Program-made: the position numbers and the translations under genes
Source of the DNA: Chrysoporthe austroafricana
Taxonomy: Eukaryota; Ascomycota; Sordariomycetes; Diaporthales; Cryphonectriaceae
DNA: 64,000 nucleotides
NCBI GenBank assembly: GCA_001051155.2
Contig: JYIP02000006.1
Span: 4,216,001 to 4,280,000 of the forward strand
Direction of reading: 5' to 3'
The notes under the pieces: model-generated
Databases searched by the model: none
Seen by the model: only the letters and a program-made list of their open reading frames with translations
What the model was told of the DNA's origin: nothing
Shown: positions 10,691 to 21,202 of the stretch, in pieces
Layout of the letters: the number at the start of each line of letters is the position of its first letter
Numbering within the stretch: the first letter of the stretch is position 1

Positions 10691-12561
10691 AAGGACACAG
10701 ACGAGCAGGCGGGCTTCGATCTTGTCTGTCTGCTTCGGAAGGGGGGCGAGAGGGGGGCGGCATGCAGATGAGGCTGAAGCTAAATCAGCGCGAGGCCAAG
10801 CATTCGCCCCCTCCCCCCTACTTAGTCCTGCGCAGGCCTGCTCGACCTGCTGCTCGGTGCGGATCGCCGAGGGTTGGGTGACATTGCAGGAAACAAACCC
10901 AGACAAAAAGAGCTTATATCAAAGTTCTGCGCAAGTCCGGGGTTTGCCCCAAATTACGAGGTGACTTGACTTGTGGATACTTACGTAGTGTGCGGATTTT
11001 ATCTCCCCAGGAGTTCGAGCCCCCTTTAAATACAGCTTGGTCTGCCGTCTCGCCGCGAACATACTTAACATACTACTAGTATATGGTATTATTACTAATA
11101 TACGTAGTCACCTGCGCAGAGATGTCGGGTCGGGGCCAGCATCCAGCGCAGCGCAGCGCAGTGCAGCGCGTCCGATATACAGCAGCCCCCAGCTGGCCTG
11201 TCTGTCTGTTTCACGCCGACATGACGATCTACGGGCTTATCGGTGAGGTGATTGTTTCATTCGGCCCACAGGCGCAGGACGTGGGTGAGCCTCTGCGCGC
11301 CCCTGTCATTTGCGCCCATGCGAGAGCATCCAGCCAGGGGGGCCCGCGATGCGATCAGTTGACATGTCAATGCCGTGGGCTGACAGCACCGTCCTGAGCC
11401 CTCCCTCGCCGTGGAGAAGCGTGTGCTTGGCAGCATGCGGACGTACTGGGAATATTAGCTACTGAGATTGCCTTTACGTCCCGTACTGCACGGAGCTAAG
11501 TAGGCGCTACCTCGGCTGTAGCATTCTGCGGGTACGCACCGGCGGCAGCGTGCCGCATAAAATAATATATGAAAACCCTTCCAGGGGACGAGGACAGGGT
11601 CCGCTAGTCATGAGAGGGATCAGGCCTCTGGTCTGCCCACCCTCTGAGCTTTTTTGCTGTAATACTGTACAGACATATACTACAATAGTATGTAGCAGCG
11701 CCGTGCAGGCGTGAGCAACTCCGTCGCTAGGCTTCCCGGCAGCATAGCGAGTGACGTGGATTATAATGAATCCCGTCCTGCCGTCGAGCCGAGCACTCCC
11801 CCGCTGGTTACGTACCCTCGCCCAGGACAACGCCAAATTCCGCGTCAGTATCGAATTCTAAAAGCCAATAGAGGCAGTGATCAGTCGATTCTCGGCAACT
11901 ACGGAGTGCACAGGCAAAAGACTCACTCGCCTTTGCCCAGCCGCACATACGGTCGATCCGTCGAGGGCCGCGGCGCAGTTCTGCCTCGGCGGGATCGGGC
12001 TGCCCCCCCCCCCTGGTTATACATACCTATCGCAGTCTAGTCGGATCTCGCCGAGGCATCAGATAAGCCGGCGGAAAAGAACGAGGCCGGCGGCTGGCGG
12101 CCAGCTTCACGACTGGCTGCCCGCGAGGAGGGAAGATATCCTCAGGGAGTCGGGTGGACGAAGCCAAGTGGTGCTCTTGGTCTCGACAGCAGGGATCTGC
12201 GACATATCACCTATGGCATACATAGTATATATATAGTCCCAGCGCAGATCCCGTCGCTGACGGCGCCGTGCCGTTGTCACGATACGCACCAGCGACGATA
12301 CCCGCGTTGCACTCCGCGACTGGATCAAGGGTTCAGACGGTATCTGCATGCCCATTCCGCGCCATTCCTACAGAAGAAGATCCACACCTCCCACTGCGAC
12401 GTGCTCCGCACTCGTGAACTAGGTGCGGCGTCTGCCATCCGATTACTTAAGCCCTGGAAACGAAAGTCCCATATCTATCTCGAGCCCGATCCTACAGCCT
12501 CTCTCTCGCTCTCTTCACGTCAGGCGTGTCCCGAGCTCTATAGACGCGAGAATTCATCAAT

Positions 12562-14664
12562 ATGTCGAGTGTGGACGCTCCAGCGTGGCAGGCCCGGGCG
12601 GCCGAGAAGCGGAGGCAGCGCGACGCCCTCATCCCGGAGGCGTGGATGCTGCCCTCGGCCGTGGTCCAAGATCTCAAGCAGCCGCTTGAGACGTCCAAGA
12701 ATAACCTCATCGAGCTCGACATCGTGCGCCGGTCCGGCATCTTGACGGCGAAGGAGCTCCACATCACCGAGGGGTACAGCGTTGCCCAGCTGTTGAAGGC
12801 GCTCGCGTCGGGAGAGCTCACGGCCCTTGAGGTGACGATCGCGTACTGTAAGAGGGCGGCGATCGCTCAGCAGCTGGTCTGTAACAGGTTCCTCGCCCTG
12901 GTGGCGTGTCCGGGTTCCTCGTCCCTGACTGACTGACACGGTCTAGACATCATGCCTCACCGAGATTCTCTTCCAACAGGCGCAGGACAGGGCCCGCTAC
13001 CTGGACAGTCTCCGGGAAAAGGGCCAGCTCGTGGGGCCGCTGCACGGCCTGCCCGTCAGCCTCAAGGACTCGTTCCAGGTGCGCGGCGTGGACGCGACCC
13101 TCGGCTTTGTCGCGTACCTCGACCACGGGCCGTCCCAGGAGAACTCGTGCCTGGTCGACGTGCTCCTCGCGCAGGGCGCGGTCCTGTACTGCAAGACCAA
13201 CATACCCCAGACACTCATGGTAATTAATAAACCTGCTGCCGAACTGCCCACGTCTGTTCCCGTGCGCCCCGCTGAACCGATCGTCTCCAGGCTGCAGACT
13301 CCCAGAACAACGTCTTCGGCCGGACTCTGAATCCGTGGAACACGAGCCTGACCGCAGGCGGGTCGAGCGGCGGAGAAGGCGCCCTGATCGCGTTCCGGGG
13401 CTCGCCGCTGGGCGCCGGAACCGACGTCGCCGGTGAGAAGCCACGCACTGTCGCGGCGCAGTCGGGTGTCTGGTCCCCCCGCTAACGCGTGCCCAGGCTC
13501 CATCCGCATCCCGTCTCTGTGCTGTGGCCTGTACGGGTTCAAGCCCACGGCCTCGCGCGTGCCCTACGGGAAGCAGGCCCCGCTGGGGGACCCGGGCCTC
13601 CGTACGATCCTGGCCTCCGCGGGGCCTCTGGCCAACGACTTCGGCGCCCTGGAGATCTTCATGAAGGCCGTCCTCGACGCCCGGCCCGCGCAGCTCGACG
13701 TCACCGCGATCGACGTGCCCTGGCGGTCCGTCGGCGAGGCCGCGCCCAAGCTGCGCTTCGGCGTGCTCGCCGAGGACCCGCTGTTCCCGATCCACCCGCC
13801 GGTCAAGCACGCGCTGGCGGAGGCCGCGGACCTGCTGCGCAGGGCCGGGCACGAGGTCGTGCCGCTCGCGCCGCAGGACGGCCTCGTCGGCGTGGTTTAC
13901 GATGTCGCCTTCCAGCTGTTCGGCCTCGACAAGACCTCCATGGAGACCGTCGCCGCCGGCGGGGAGCCCTTCGTCGCCTCCGTCGCGGCGAACCGCGACC
14001 TGATGCGCGAGATCCGCTGGGACCGCGCCGCCGTGCCCGACACGCGCGAGATCCCGGACGGGCTCGGCCGCCTGTCCGTCCTCAACGTCAAGCGCGGCGA
14101 GGTCCAGGAGGCCTGGCGGAAGCTCTGGGCCGACAAGGGGCTCGATGCCGTCATTGGGCCCGGCGCCCCGAACACGGCTGTCGAGCACGATCAGTACGGC
14201 GCCGCCCCGTACACGTGCATCTGGAACTTCCTGGACGTAAGCTGCAGCCCTAGTCTGATCTGCCTCTTCCTCCAATAGAGGGAGACGGAGACATGCGACC
14301 TGCTGACGTGATGCCCTCTGGCTACTAGTACCCGGCCTGCGCATTGCCCTTTGGCAAGGCGACGAAAGCGCATCTCTCCGGCACATTCGAGAAGCCCGCT
14401 GGATCTTCGGCTCCCCCATGTAAGTCACCAGTGACAGCTTTCCTTTCCGATTTCGTCTCGTTCGTCGCCGAGACTGGCTCTGTCTTGAACAGCTGCGATA
14501 CTGACACGGCGCCAGACAACCCGGAGAACCTCGAGGGGGCGCCGCTCTCCATCCAGATCACCACGACCCGCATGCGCGACGAGGAGTGCCTGGCGATCGC
14601 GAAGGTGGTCGACGCGTGCTTGAACGCTAAGGGCGAAAGGGAATTTGCAGCGGCCAAGATGTAA
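12562..14664 (+). CDS. Amidase signature family (acetamidase-like)
   Basis: Hydrolyses carboxylic amides to acid and ammonia, in fungi typically for nitrogen use. Six exons: 12562-12876, 12947-13219, 13291-13432, 13497-14236, 14329-14419, 14516-14664; every junction keeps phase and gives 569 residues, the usual length. The catalytic triad of the family is visible: K145 in SLKDSF, cis-Ser S221 in AGGSSGGEGAL, and nucleophile S245 in GTDVAGSIRIP, with family-like spacing. The junction QL/TSCLTEI across intron 1 matches the conserved fungal sequence and supports the unusual GTCTGT donor. No signal peptide, so cytosolic. The 3' neighbour, an FAD monooxygenase, is convergent and not obviously linked. 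Substrate is unknown. Confidence 0.94.
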
Positions 14665-15194
14665 CATGCTCACGTATCCCACGCTTGTCGTAGCTTCTAG
14701 AAGCCCTAGATACAGCAAGACTATGGGTGAAATGATACAGAGATGGCTTGCCCTTTGAGTGGCCGATGACAGCGAGAAACTTTTTCTCACTAGGTATTAA
14801 GTGTTAACACGCGAGTCGAGCGATTGAAAGTGAACAGCGCCGAATAGGCTGCTTGCGTGTGACTATCATGAAGACACTGTATAGGCTAGAAGTGTCACAC
14901 TGCAGGCAATTAACCGACGAATCTAGGGCTAAAGTTATATAGAGTTCTTTCAATGGCTGCAATGATGCATGCCGTTTTTCACAGTGCGAATAATAAGTGT
15001 CATCAATGAATAGTTGATGTAACCTCGAGATATGCATTCTAAGCAAAGTGGTGGTGTGTATCTATCTAGCCTAAGCCGTGATGTGACCACGCTGAGAGCA
15101 AAATCCTTCCCAAACAACCCACAATGCCCAATACGCCTGCAGAAAACATCGCTCCCATGATATATCCATAATCAAGACGTGGCCCAGACTCCCC
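14665..15194. other. Convergent intergenic, AT-rich
   Basis: 530 bp between the amidase and monooxygenase 3' ends. AT-rich, no gene seen. Confidence 0.6.
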
Positions 15195-16550
15195 CTACTC
15201 CTCGCCAGGCGCCGGCCCCTGACCCGCCTCCGGCACCTGAAAGGCATGCTCCATGAACGCAGCCATGCCCCTGGCGCCGTCCTCCCCGAACAACATGTCG
15301 TTCTGTGTTATTGAGTCCTCCGCCTCCTTCTGCCCGCGCGCGTGCATGCCCTCCTCGCAGTCCCGCAGCAGCGGGCCCAGCGCCGCCGCGAAGCCCGCCC
15401 GCGCGCCGCCCGCCTGCGTCCACGCCGCGCCCACCGCCCCAGCCACGTCGAGCGCGTCCCGCATCGCGAGGTTGACGCCCTCGCCCGACGGCAGCATGAC
15501 GTGCGCCGCGTCGCCGATGAGCGTGGCGTTGGCGCGGTGCGCCCAGCGGTGATCGGCCGGCAGCCGAACCAGCGGCTTGAGCCGGAGCCGGGTCTCGCCG
15601 CCGCTGCCGCCGGCCTCGCGCGCCGCCATCTCCTCGTCGAACGCGAGGCCCACGAGGTCCTTGATCTTCTCGCCGAACCCGCCGAGCAGCCCCGGGTCCG
15701 CCAGGAGCCGCGCCCGCGCCTCCGCCGGCGGCACGGCGCTGAGCTCCGCCGCCGCGTCCGGCCCCGCGCTCGCCGCGTTGATCATTATCGTCACGTACGC
15801 GCAGTCGCGCACGCCGCGCAGGAAGCAGACCATGTGCCTGTTGCCGAGGCACAGGAACATGCCGCGCCCGACGTACTCGGACCACGCCGGGAAGCGGCTG
15901 GTGAAGGCCGGGATGACGAGCGGGAACCACTGGATCCCGCTCACCTCGACCTCGGCCTGGCTCAGCAGTGGCCGGACCCTGGACCACGCCCCGTCGGCGC
16001 CGACGACGAAGTCGTAGCGCTCTGTCGTCTCCTTCTCCTCCTCTCCCTCCGAGTCCCCGCCGTCGCCGCCCGCGCGCCGGCTCCGCACCCGCAGCAGGAC
16101 CTCCCCGTCAGGCCCGTCAGGGCTCTCGGCTCCCACGACCTTGCTCCCCCACCGCACGCAGCCGTCCGGCAGCGCGCGCAGCAGCAGCCGCGTGAGGTTG
16201 TTCCGCGCGATCTCGGGCCGCCACTCCCGCCCGTGGTCCGCGTGGCCCCCGTCCGCGTGCAGGATCGCGCCGGCGGCGTCCGCGACGACCATGCTGTCGG
16301 CGCAGTCCCCGGTGAGGGGCACGAACTGCTCGAACAGCCCGCACGCGCGGACCGCCGCGAGCCCCGTGTCCTCGTGCAGGTCGAGCGAGCCCGAGGGCTC
16401 GTCGAGCTGCGCGTCCGTGGGGCGCGGCCGCAGCTCGTAGATGGTGAAGGGGATGCCGCGCTGGTGGAGCAGGACGCCGAGCGTGAGCGCGCCCGGGCCG
16501 CCGCCCGCGATGGCGATTCTGGGCTGGTCGGCTGTGGTGTTCTGGCCCAT
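15195..16550 (-). CDS. FAD-dependent monooxygenase (PHBH/TetX-like fold)
   Basis: Single-exon protein of 451 residues that probably hydroxylates a small aromatic or polyketide-like substrate using NAD(P)H and O2. Three FAD-site motifs appear in order: the dinucleotide-binding GGGPGA at about 16-21, the DG motif in DFVVGADGAWSRVR near 190-205, and the GD motif in LIGDAAHVMLPSGEGVNLAMRDA near 360-380. There is no signal peptide or membrane segment, so it should be cytosolic. Such enzymes occur in secondary-metabolite and catabolic pathways, but no polyketide or peptide synthase is nearby, so its pathway is open. A Gly/Glu-rich insert (GGDGGDSEGEEEKE) precedes the DG motif. Family is confident, substrate unknown. 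Confidence 0.93.
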   Translation of the reverse strand: MGQNTTADQPRIAIAGGGPGALTLGVLLHQRGIPFTIYELRPRPTDAQLDEPSGSLDLHEDTGLAAVRACGLFEQFVPLTGDCADSMVVADAAGAILHADGGHADHGREWRPEIARNNLTRLLLRALPDGCVRWGSKVVGAESPDGPDGEVLLRVRSRRAGGDGGDSEGEEEKETTERYDFVVGADGAWSRVRPLLSQAEVEVSGIQWFPLVIPAFTSRFPAWSEYVGRGMFLCLGNRHMVCFLRGVRDCAYVTIMINAASAGPDAAAELSAVPPAEARARLLADPGLLGGFGEKIKDLVGLAFDEEMAAREAGGSGGETRLRLKPLVRLPADHRWAHRANATLIGDAAHVMLPSGEGVNLAMRDALDVAGAVGAAWTQAGGARAGFAAALGPLLRDCEEGMHARGQKEAEDSITQNDMLFGEDGARGMAAFMEHAFQVPEAGQGPAPGEE

Positions 16551-17758
16551 CTTGAAGGTGTCTTTTGTAGTTTGTTATGTATGTATGGATTGAGGCTCTT
16601 CTTGGGGGTGGATTATACGTGCAAAATTGGACTAGTAAGCTGACGAACTGTAGACGTGCTCGAGTTGTAAGCGAGGAGACTGGTTAATGATGCTCTATGT
16701 GATAATGTGAGAACGTCCAGGAGAGGACGAGACGGGGCTGAGGCGACATCTTTATATTCTCAAGCTGAGGCCACTGCTACCTGGCCCACTACCTGGCTGA
16801 CTGGCTGGTTCGATGATGTTGAACATACCAGACGGCCTGCTTGTCTTCTCAGGTCCCGGTAGCTAGTAAGCATCCTCCGATCGCAGCCGTGTCAGCCATG
16901 TCAGCTCGGCAGATTCGGGGGATTCGGGGGATTCGGCTACGCACGCCTCCGAGCCACACCACATATTAATGTAGTAAGCGGCTCGGGAGATAACTTGACG
17001 GGCCTCGGGGGCTTCCACCTCTCCACCTCTAGTAGACTGTTTGTTATAAGGGAACTCGACTCTTGACCGCTGTTTGTTGGAGTTCACGCTGGACACTCCT
17101 GGCCTTGATGGACGCTACAGAAGAAGACCACGACGCCACGAAGCCCTGCCTTATGCCATTGGGTCTAAGCAGCATTTTCAGGCTACACGTTGCCTGCAGA
17201 CGCAGGACCCTGCAAGACGGCTTAAATTCCACCATGAGTAATATGTCGATTGGCTCTCCGCGGGTGCACATAAGCTTCTGCCTGACAAGTACGTCAACAC
17301 ATTGCTAAGCCCGACACGACGGCGCGGCCCGGTCAGATTCGAGATAATATATGGTATGACGGGCGCAGCGAAGATCATAGAGCTTGTTGCACGCCCGGCA
17401 GCATTTCGCTGTTGGGACGGTATGCGATAGTAAAAGGTGCGTGCTCTATCTCCATCTGCGCCGGACTCGCGCGGAGCGCCGAATTCCACCGTCTTAGTGT
17501 GCCGGCTCGCGGGCAGAGAGAGCCACCCTTCTTTCTGCCTGTCAATTTGGATTTCCAGTTTTGGCCCAGTTTAGGCTAACTCGGTACAAAATATACCATC
17601 CGAGTGCGAATATTGTCCAATAACCCGGCCCCCTAACCTGTTTCTTCTTCTTCTTCTTTTTTAAGGATTGTGTATGTTCCCGCCACAAAGGATATCGGAT
17701 ATGGTTGTCGCTGGATAGCTGGATGAAGCCATCGCAGCTGAATAGTGCCGGCCGTACA
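16551..17758. other. Intergenic, no gene seen
   Basis: Promoter side of the monooxygenase. Includes three tandem copies of a GATTCGGGG unit at about 16913-16937 and a TTC tract at about 17641-17660. No coding signal was found. Confidence 0.5.
16913..16937. repeat. Short tandem repeat, GATTCGGGG x3
   Basis: Three near-identical 9-10 bp units in the upstream region of the monooxygenase gene. Function unknown; possibly a fortuitous minisatellite. Confidence 0.7.
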
Positions 17759-20053
17759 TCATAGGCTCTGGAGATGCTGCAGCAGCTCCGAAAAGCGCGC
17801 CGCGATCCCGTCGACGCGGTCACGAAGCTCGGCCATCTCGGCCGCGGCGGCCTCGCCCTTCGCCCCCATGTCTGTGACGGCCTTCTTCAGGGTATCGAGC
17901 TCGCCGCTGGGGGCCTGGGGCTGGGGCTGGGGCTGGGGCTGGGGGGCGGCATGCAGTCTCTTAGACAGGCCCGCGACCTCGCCCTGCAGCGCTTTGAACG
18001 CGCCCCCGAACTGCGTCATGCTGGCCGTGTGGCCGTTCAGCGCCGCGTTGAGGCCCTTGACCCGGGCCTTGGCAGCCTCTACGTCCCTAACGGCGTCGTC
18101 CAGGCGCGCGCTCGTGTCTCTCTGGTGCTTGTCAATTATACCCCTCATGTTCTTCTCGATCTGTAAGAGCTTCTCGGACATGGACGCCATCGTGGGAAGG
18201 GTGTTGATCTTTCTAAGTACGTCATCCATATTTCGCTGGGCCGTGGGGTCATGCGAGGGAGACGGGCTCTTGGGCGTCTCGGGCGCCTCGAGCATTCTCA
18301 TAAGTTTCGGCGCCTGGGCCTCGAGGGCGGCGATGCGTTTTATCATCTCCTTCGCGGCGGCGTTTGTCTCGGCCGCAGACGCGTCTACTCTGCTCACAAG
18401 TGAAGCGACACGACCATTCAACAGGTCGGTGGCTTCCCTGGCCTCCTTGTCGACGCCAGCCTGCTCTTCCGCCAGCTTTGACACCCTCTCCGTCTGATAC
18501 TCGAGGGTTGCCATCCGCGACTCCAGCTCCCGCACATGTTCTCCGCTGTCCGGTTTGTCCTCTACGAGAGCAAGCCGTTCTTCGAAACGCCGAATCCTGT
18601 CCCGTATTGAGCCGTCTAGTAGGCCAGCTTTGCGATGTTCGAGATCGGCTGAAGCCGCTCTCCCCTGCGTGACCAGAAGCCCCAGAGACTCTCTAGAGGC
18701 CGTTACGGGCGACACAGTTCCTGCAAATATATCCCGGGAAGCCGTATCGCCGACAGGCGGTGCGGTATGTGCAGCCAGGCCGGCCTCGAGAGAAGCAACC
18801 TTGTCCTGCAGCTCCTGCACGGTCCCGGCGTCAACGGCCGCTGACAGCTTCGTCTCTAAGGATGCGACCAGAACCTGTGCGGTCTCGGCATCCCTCGCCC
18901 GCTGGGCTTCGCTCTCGGCCAGTCTCCTCTCGAACCGCGCAAACCTCGCCATCATCTCTGCATTGATATCACCACCACCCTTCTGCGCGGGCCTCTCCGC
19001 GCTGGCCCTCTGGTGGGCCTCGAGTTTCTTCTGCATGTCACTTTTCTCCTTCTCGAGCAGGGCGATCCGCTCCTGCAGCTGCTGCAGCGTCTCCTGCCGG
19101 GACGCCTGCTGCGGGGCAGGTTCGTGATCCCCAGCAGCCGGCGCGGGAGGCCTATCCCGGGCGGCACGAGCACGCGTGAAGGGGCCTGCGTCCGCAGGGG
19201 CCCCTGGCGAGAAGTGTCCGTCCTGCACCCTGGCATGGGCGCTGGTCGGGGTCGGATACGCGTCCCTGGCCGGCCTGGGGGTGGCGAGCTCGGTCTTGAC
19301 CGAAGGAAGCGGCACATCATGGAGGAAGCTGGCGCTGGCAGGTGATGGCGCCGGCCGGTAGCTGTCGCCGAAGCCAGGCGCCGACCTCGTGCTCGGCGGC
19401 CCGTCCTCCCAGCTGTCGGCAGGGGACCGAGACCGCTTGCGCGAAGACCGCGCCGGCGGCGGCGGCGGCGGCAGCGGCGCGGCGTGGCCGTACCCGGAGA
19501 TCATATTGGCGGTGTCGCACTGCAGGAACCTCGGCGACGCGGCGTCCGCGAAGTATTCATTGGCCCTCGCGAACACGGCGCTGAGGGGATCGTCCACGGG
19601 ATCTTTGCGGATAGAGTACCGATTCTCGACGAAGGCGATCCAGTAGTCGGCGGCCTTGGTGGTGCCGGACCGGTAGCCATGGCCGTGGATTCGCAGGTGG
19701 GCCTTGCGCGCGCGGATGTAGGTGTCGACCACCCTCTCGACCGCGTCGGCGCGGGCCGTGAAGCCCATGGCGACGGCAGACCAGAAGCTACGGGTGGGGT
19801 AGTACGTGCTCAGATAGTACAGGACCCTGAAGAGCAGCGTGATGTTGTTCCCATAGTGGACCTCGCGCAGCTGCTGGTCGCGCAGCGCCTCGGTGTCCGC
19901 GGTGAGCCGGTCGGCGACGCGCTCGTCCGTGTACTTCTTCCTGAACCAGGCGGCGCCGAACGACGGGGCCTTGAAGTCCAGCTCCTGCTGCTCCAGGACG
20001 GCAAAGCCCGGGATGATGAAGGGGCCGCGGGTTCTCGCTGGCGGTGGTGCCAT
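17759..20053 (-). CDS. Large coiled-coil protein of unknown function
   Basis: Uninterrupted 764-residue frame with no family I recognise. Residues 1-195 look like a folded, helix-rich region with many aromatics (WFRKKYTDERVADRL, LFRVLYYLSTYYP). Next comes Pro-rich sequence with a basic patch SSRKRSRS at 203-210 that could be a nuclear signal. From about 320 to the end it is heptad-like, Glu/Lys/Ala/Leu-rich sequence (LQQLQERIALLEKEKSDMQKKLEA and later repeats), interrupted by Pro/Ser linkers and a QPQPQPQPQ tract near the C-terminus. No signal peptide or membrane segment. The architecture suggests an oligomeric scaffold, possibly nuclear or cytoskeletal, but that is inference. Long size and sustained GC3 bias support it being real. 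Confidence 0.8.
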   Translation of the reverse strand: MAPPPARTRGPFIIPGFAVLEQQELDFKAPSFGAAWFRKKYTDERVADRLTADTEALRDQQLREVHYGNNITLLFRVLYYLSTYYPTRSFWSAVAMGFTARADAVERVVDTYIRARKAHLRIHGHGYRSGTTKAADYWIAFVENRYSIRKDPVDDPLSAVFARANEYFADAASPRFLQCDTANMISGYGHAAPLPPPPPPARSSRKRSRSPADSWEDGPPSTRSAPGFGDSYRPAPSPASASFLHDVPLPSVKTELATPRPARDAYPTPTSAHARVQDGHFSPGAPADAGPFTRARAARDRPPAPAAGDHEPAPQQASRQETLQQLQERIALLEKEKSDMQKKLEAHQRASAERPAQKGGGDINAEMMARFARFERRLAESEAQRARDAETAQVLVASLETKLSAAVDAGTVQELQDKVASLEAGLAAHTAPPVGDTASRDIFAGTVSPVTASRESLGLLVTQGRAASADLEHRKAGLLDGSIRDRIRRFEERLALVEDKPDSGEHVRELESRMATLEYQTERVSKLAEEQAGVDKEAREATDLLNGRVASLVSRVDASAAETNAAAKEMIKRIAALEAQAPKLMRMLEAPETPKSPSPSHDPTAQRNMDDVLRKINTLPTMASMSEKLLQIEKNMRGIIDKHQRDTSARLDDAVRDVEAAKARVKGLNAALNGHTASMTQFGGAFKALQGEVAGLSKRLHAAPQPQPQPQPQAPSGELDTLKKAVTDMGAKGEAAAAEMAELRDRVDGIAARFSELLQHLQSL
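17908..17945 (-). repeat. Hexamer minisatellite coding QP repeats
   Basis: About five GGGGCT units on the plus strand, coding alternating Gln-Pro in the coiled-coil protein. Confidence 0.85.
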
Positions 20054-20395
20054 GCTGGCCGTACGCGCATGGGCAGACGACGCCGCAACCCGGGCGGGAA
20101 ACTTGCTGGGGAGGGAGAGGGAGGATGCCTGAGATGCTGGAGAGCAGCAGCAGCACGACAGGAGGTACAGACAGGATCAGATCAGGATGTTTGTATCATG
20201 AGGTGGGCTCACCAGAAGGGGGGAGGGAGGAGGAGGAGCAGTCTTGCCCCAGCGTGGAAAACTCGCGTTGTCAATTCTTTCTTTCAAGCTACGTGGAAAG
20301 GTGGACACGCGCCTCTGCAGATAGAGAGATGGAGATCCACCCAGGCAGACAATGAGCATGAAACGCGTCAGACCAGGAGGTGGGGGGAGGACGAC

Positions 20396-20447
20396 AGACA
20401 GGACGAGAGATAGGACGAGAGATAGGACGGGAGACAGGACGAGGACA
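20396..20447. repeat. Tandem repeat, about 13 bp unit, four copies
   Basis: Successive variants of GGACGAGAGATA / GGACGGGAGACA upstream of the coiled-coil gene start. Imperfect copies suggest an older array than the dinucleotide tracts nearby. Confidence 0.8.
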
Positions 20448-20845
20448 GACAAAAGGAAAAGGCGTGCGGGAGCAAGTCAGTCAATAATATGAGGTGCTGA
20501 TCGTAGGCACGCACGGCGGTCGGTGATCAAATTGATAGCGGCCTGGAGCGGCCCCACCAGCCTGGATCCCCAGCGTTGCACAGCAGCAGAAGAACCCGGG
20601 AGGGGCGGCTACAATTGGTGCAACGACACCCAAAGAATCGGTCCAGCTGCCTGTTGTGAGACCCTACAGGGCGCTGTGATAGGCTCTCCCAGGCCCCCCC
20701 TACTGGCAACGGGGGGCCTTAGAGGGGGGATGGTCGTGGATGGCAACGGGTGACCTGTCACAATTGTCCGCTGGGCTGTGATGTACTGTGATGTGTACTA
20801 GTAATATTAGAGCATGGACTCCAGTCCAGTCCTGACGGTGTGCGG

Positions 20846-20847
20846 TG

Positions 20848-20879
<32 letters not shown>

Positions 20880-20892
20880 TGTGTGTGTGTGC
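20846..20892. repeat. (GTGC)n then (GT)n microsatellite
   Basis: About eight GTGC units running into five GT units, roughly 310 bp upstream of the start at 21203. Confidence 0.9.
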
Positions 20893-21202
20893 CTGCTATA
20901 GAACGCAGGTGTGGCGTGTCTGGCTGGTGAGCCCCGTACTAACGGCGTCTTGCCTAGTGCTGGTGGGGATCACTGAGTGGTCTTGGGGTAACCCTGCTCA
21001 TGCAAGGTCCACTAAGAACATGCCTGCCCGCACACCCACTCAAATGATCCTGCCCGCGCTGGCTGACGACAGACGCGTCCAAGCTGCATATGCAACTCTG
21101 CATCTGCATCCGCATCGTCATCAGATTATTCACTCCCCTCCCTCCTACCGCATCCGACAACACAACACGCGTGTCGGACCACCAGCCCAGCCCAACGACA
21201 GC

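Larger units (their letters stand above)
9581..12561. other. Long gene-poor interval with microsatellites
   Basis: Almost 3 kb with no convincing gene on either strand. Open frames here lack motifs, and the GC-rich ones show no consistent splice partners. It contains a (TCC)n tract near 9745, a long GA tract near 10610 and a C9 homopolymer near 12004. It includes the divergent promoters of the tannase and amidase genes. Confidence 0.5.
20054..21202. other. Divergent intergenic region with simple repeats
   Basis: Shared upstream region of the coiled-coil gene (minus) and the unknown gene at 21203 (plus). Contains tandem GGACGAGAGATA units and a GTGC/GT tract. The open frame extending upstream of 21203 runs through that tract and is not credible as protein. 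Confidence 0.55.

Noticed and set aside
10438..10763. Ser/Leu-repeat frames across the GA tract
   Set aside because: Artefact of the GA/CT microsatellite, open in several frames.
12562..16550. Amidase plus monooxygenase as a biosynthetic cluster
   Set aside because: No synthase, transporter or regulator beside them, and the two genes are convergent.
20840..21202. Upstream extension of the unknown gene at 21203
   Set aside because: The extra 121 residues are coded partly by a GTGC/GT microsatellite; the ATG at 21203 is the more natural start.
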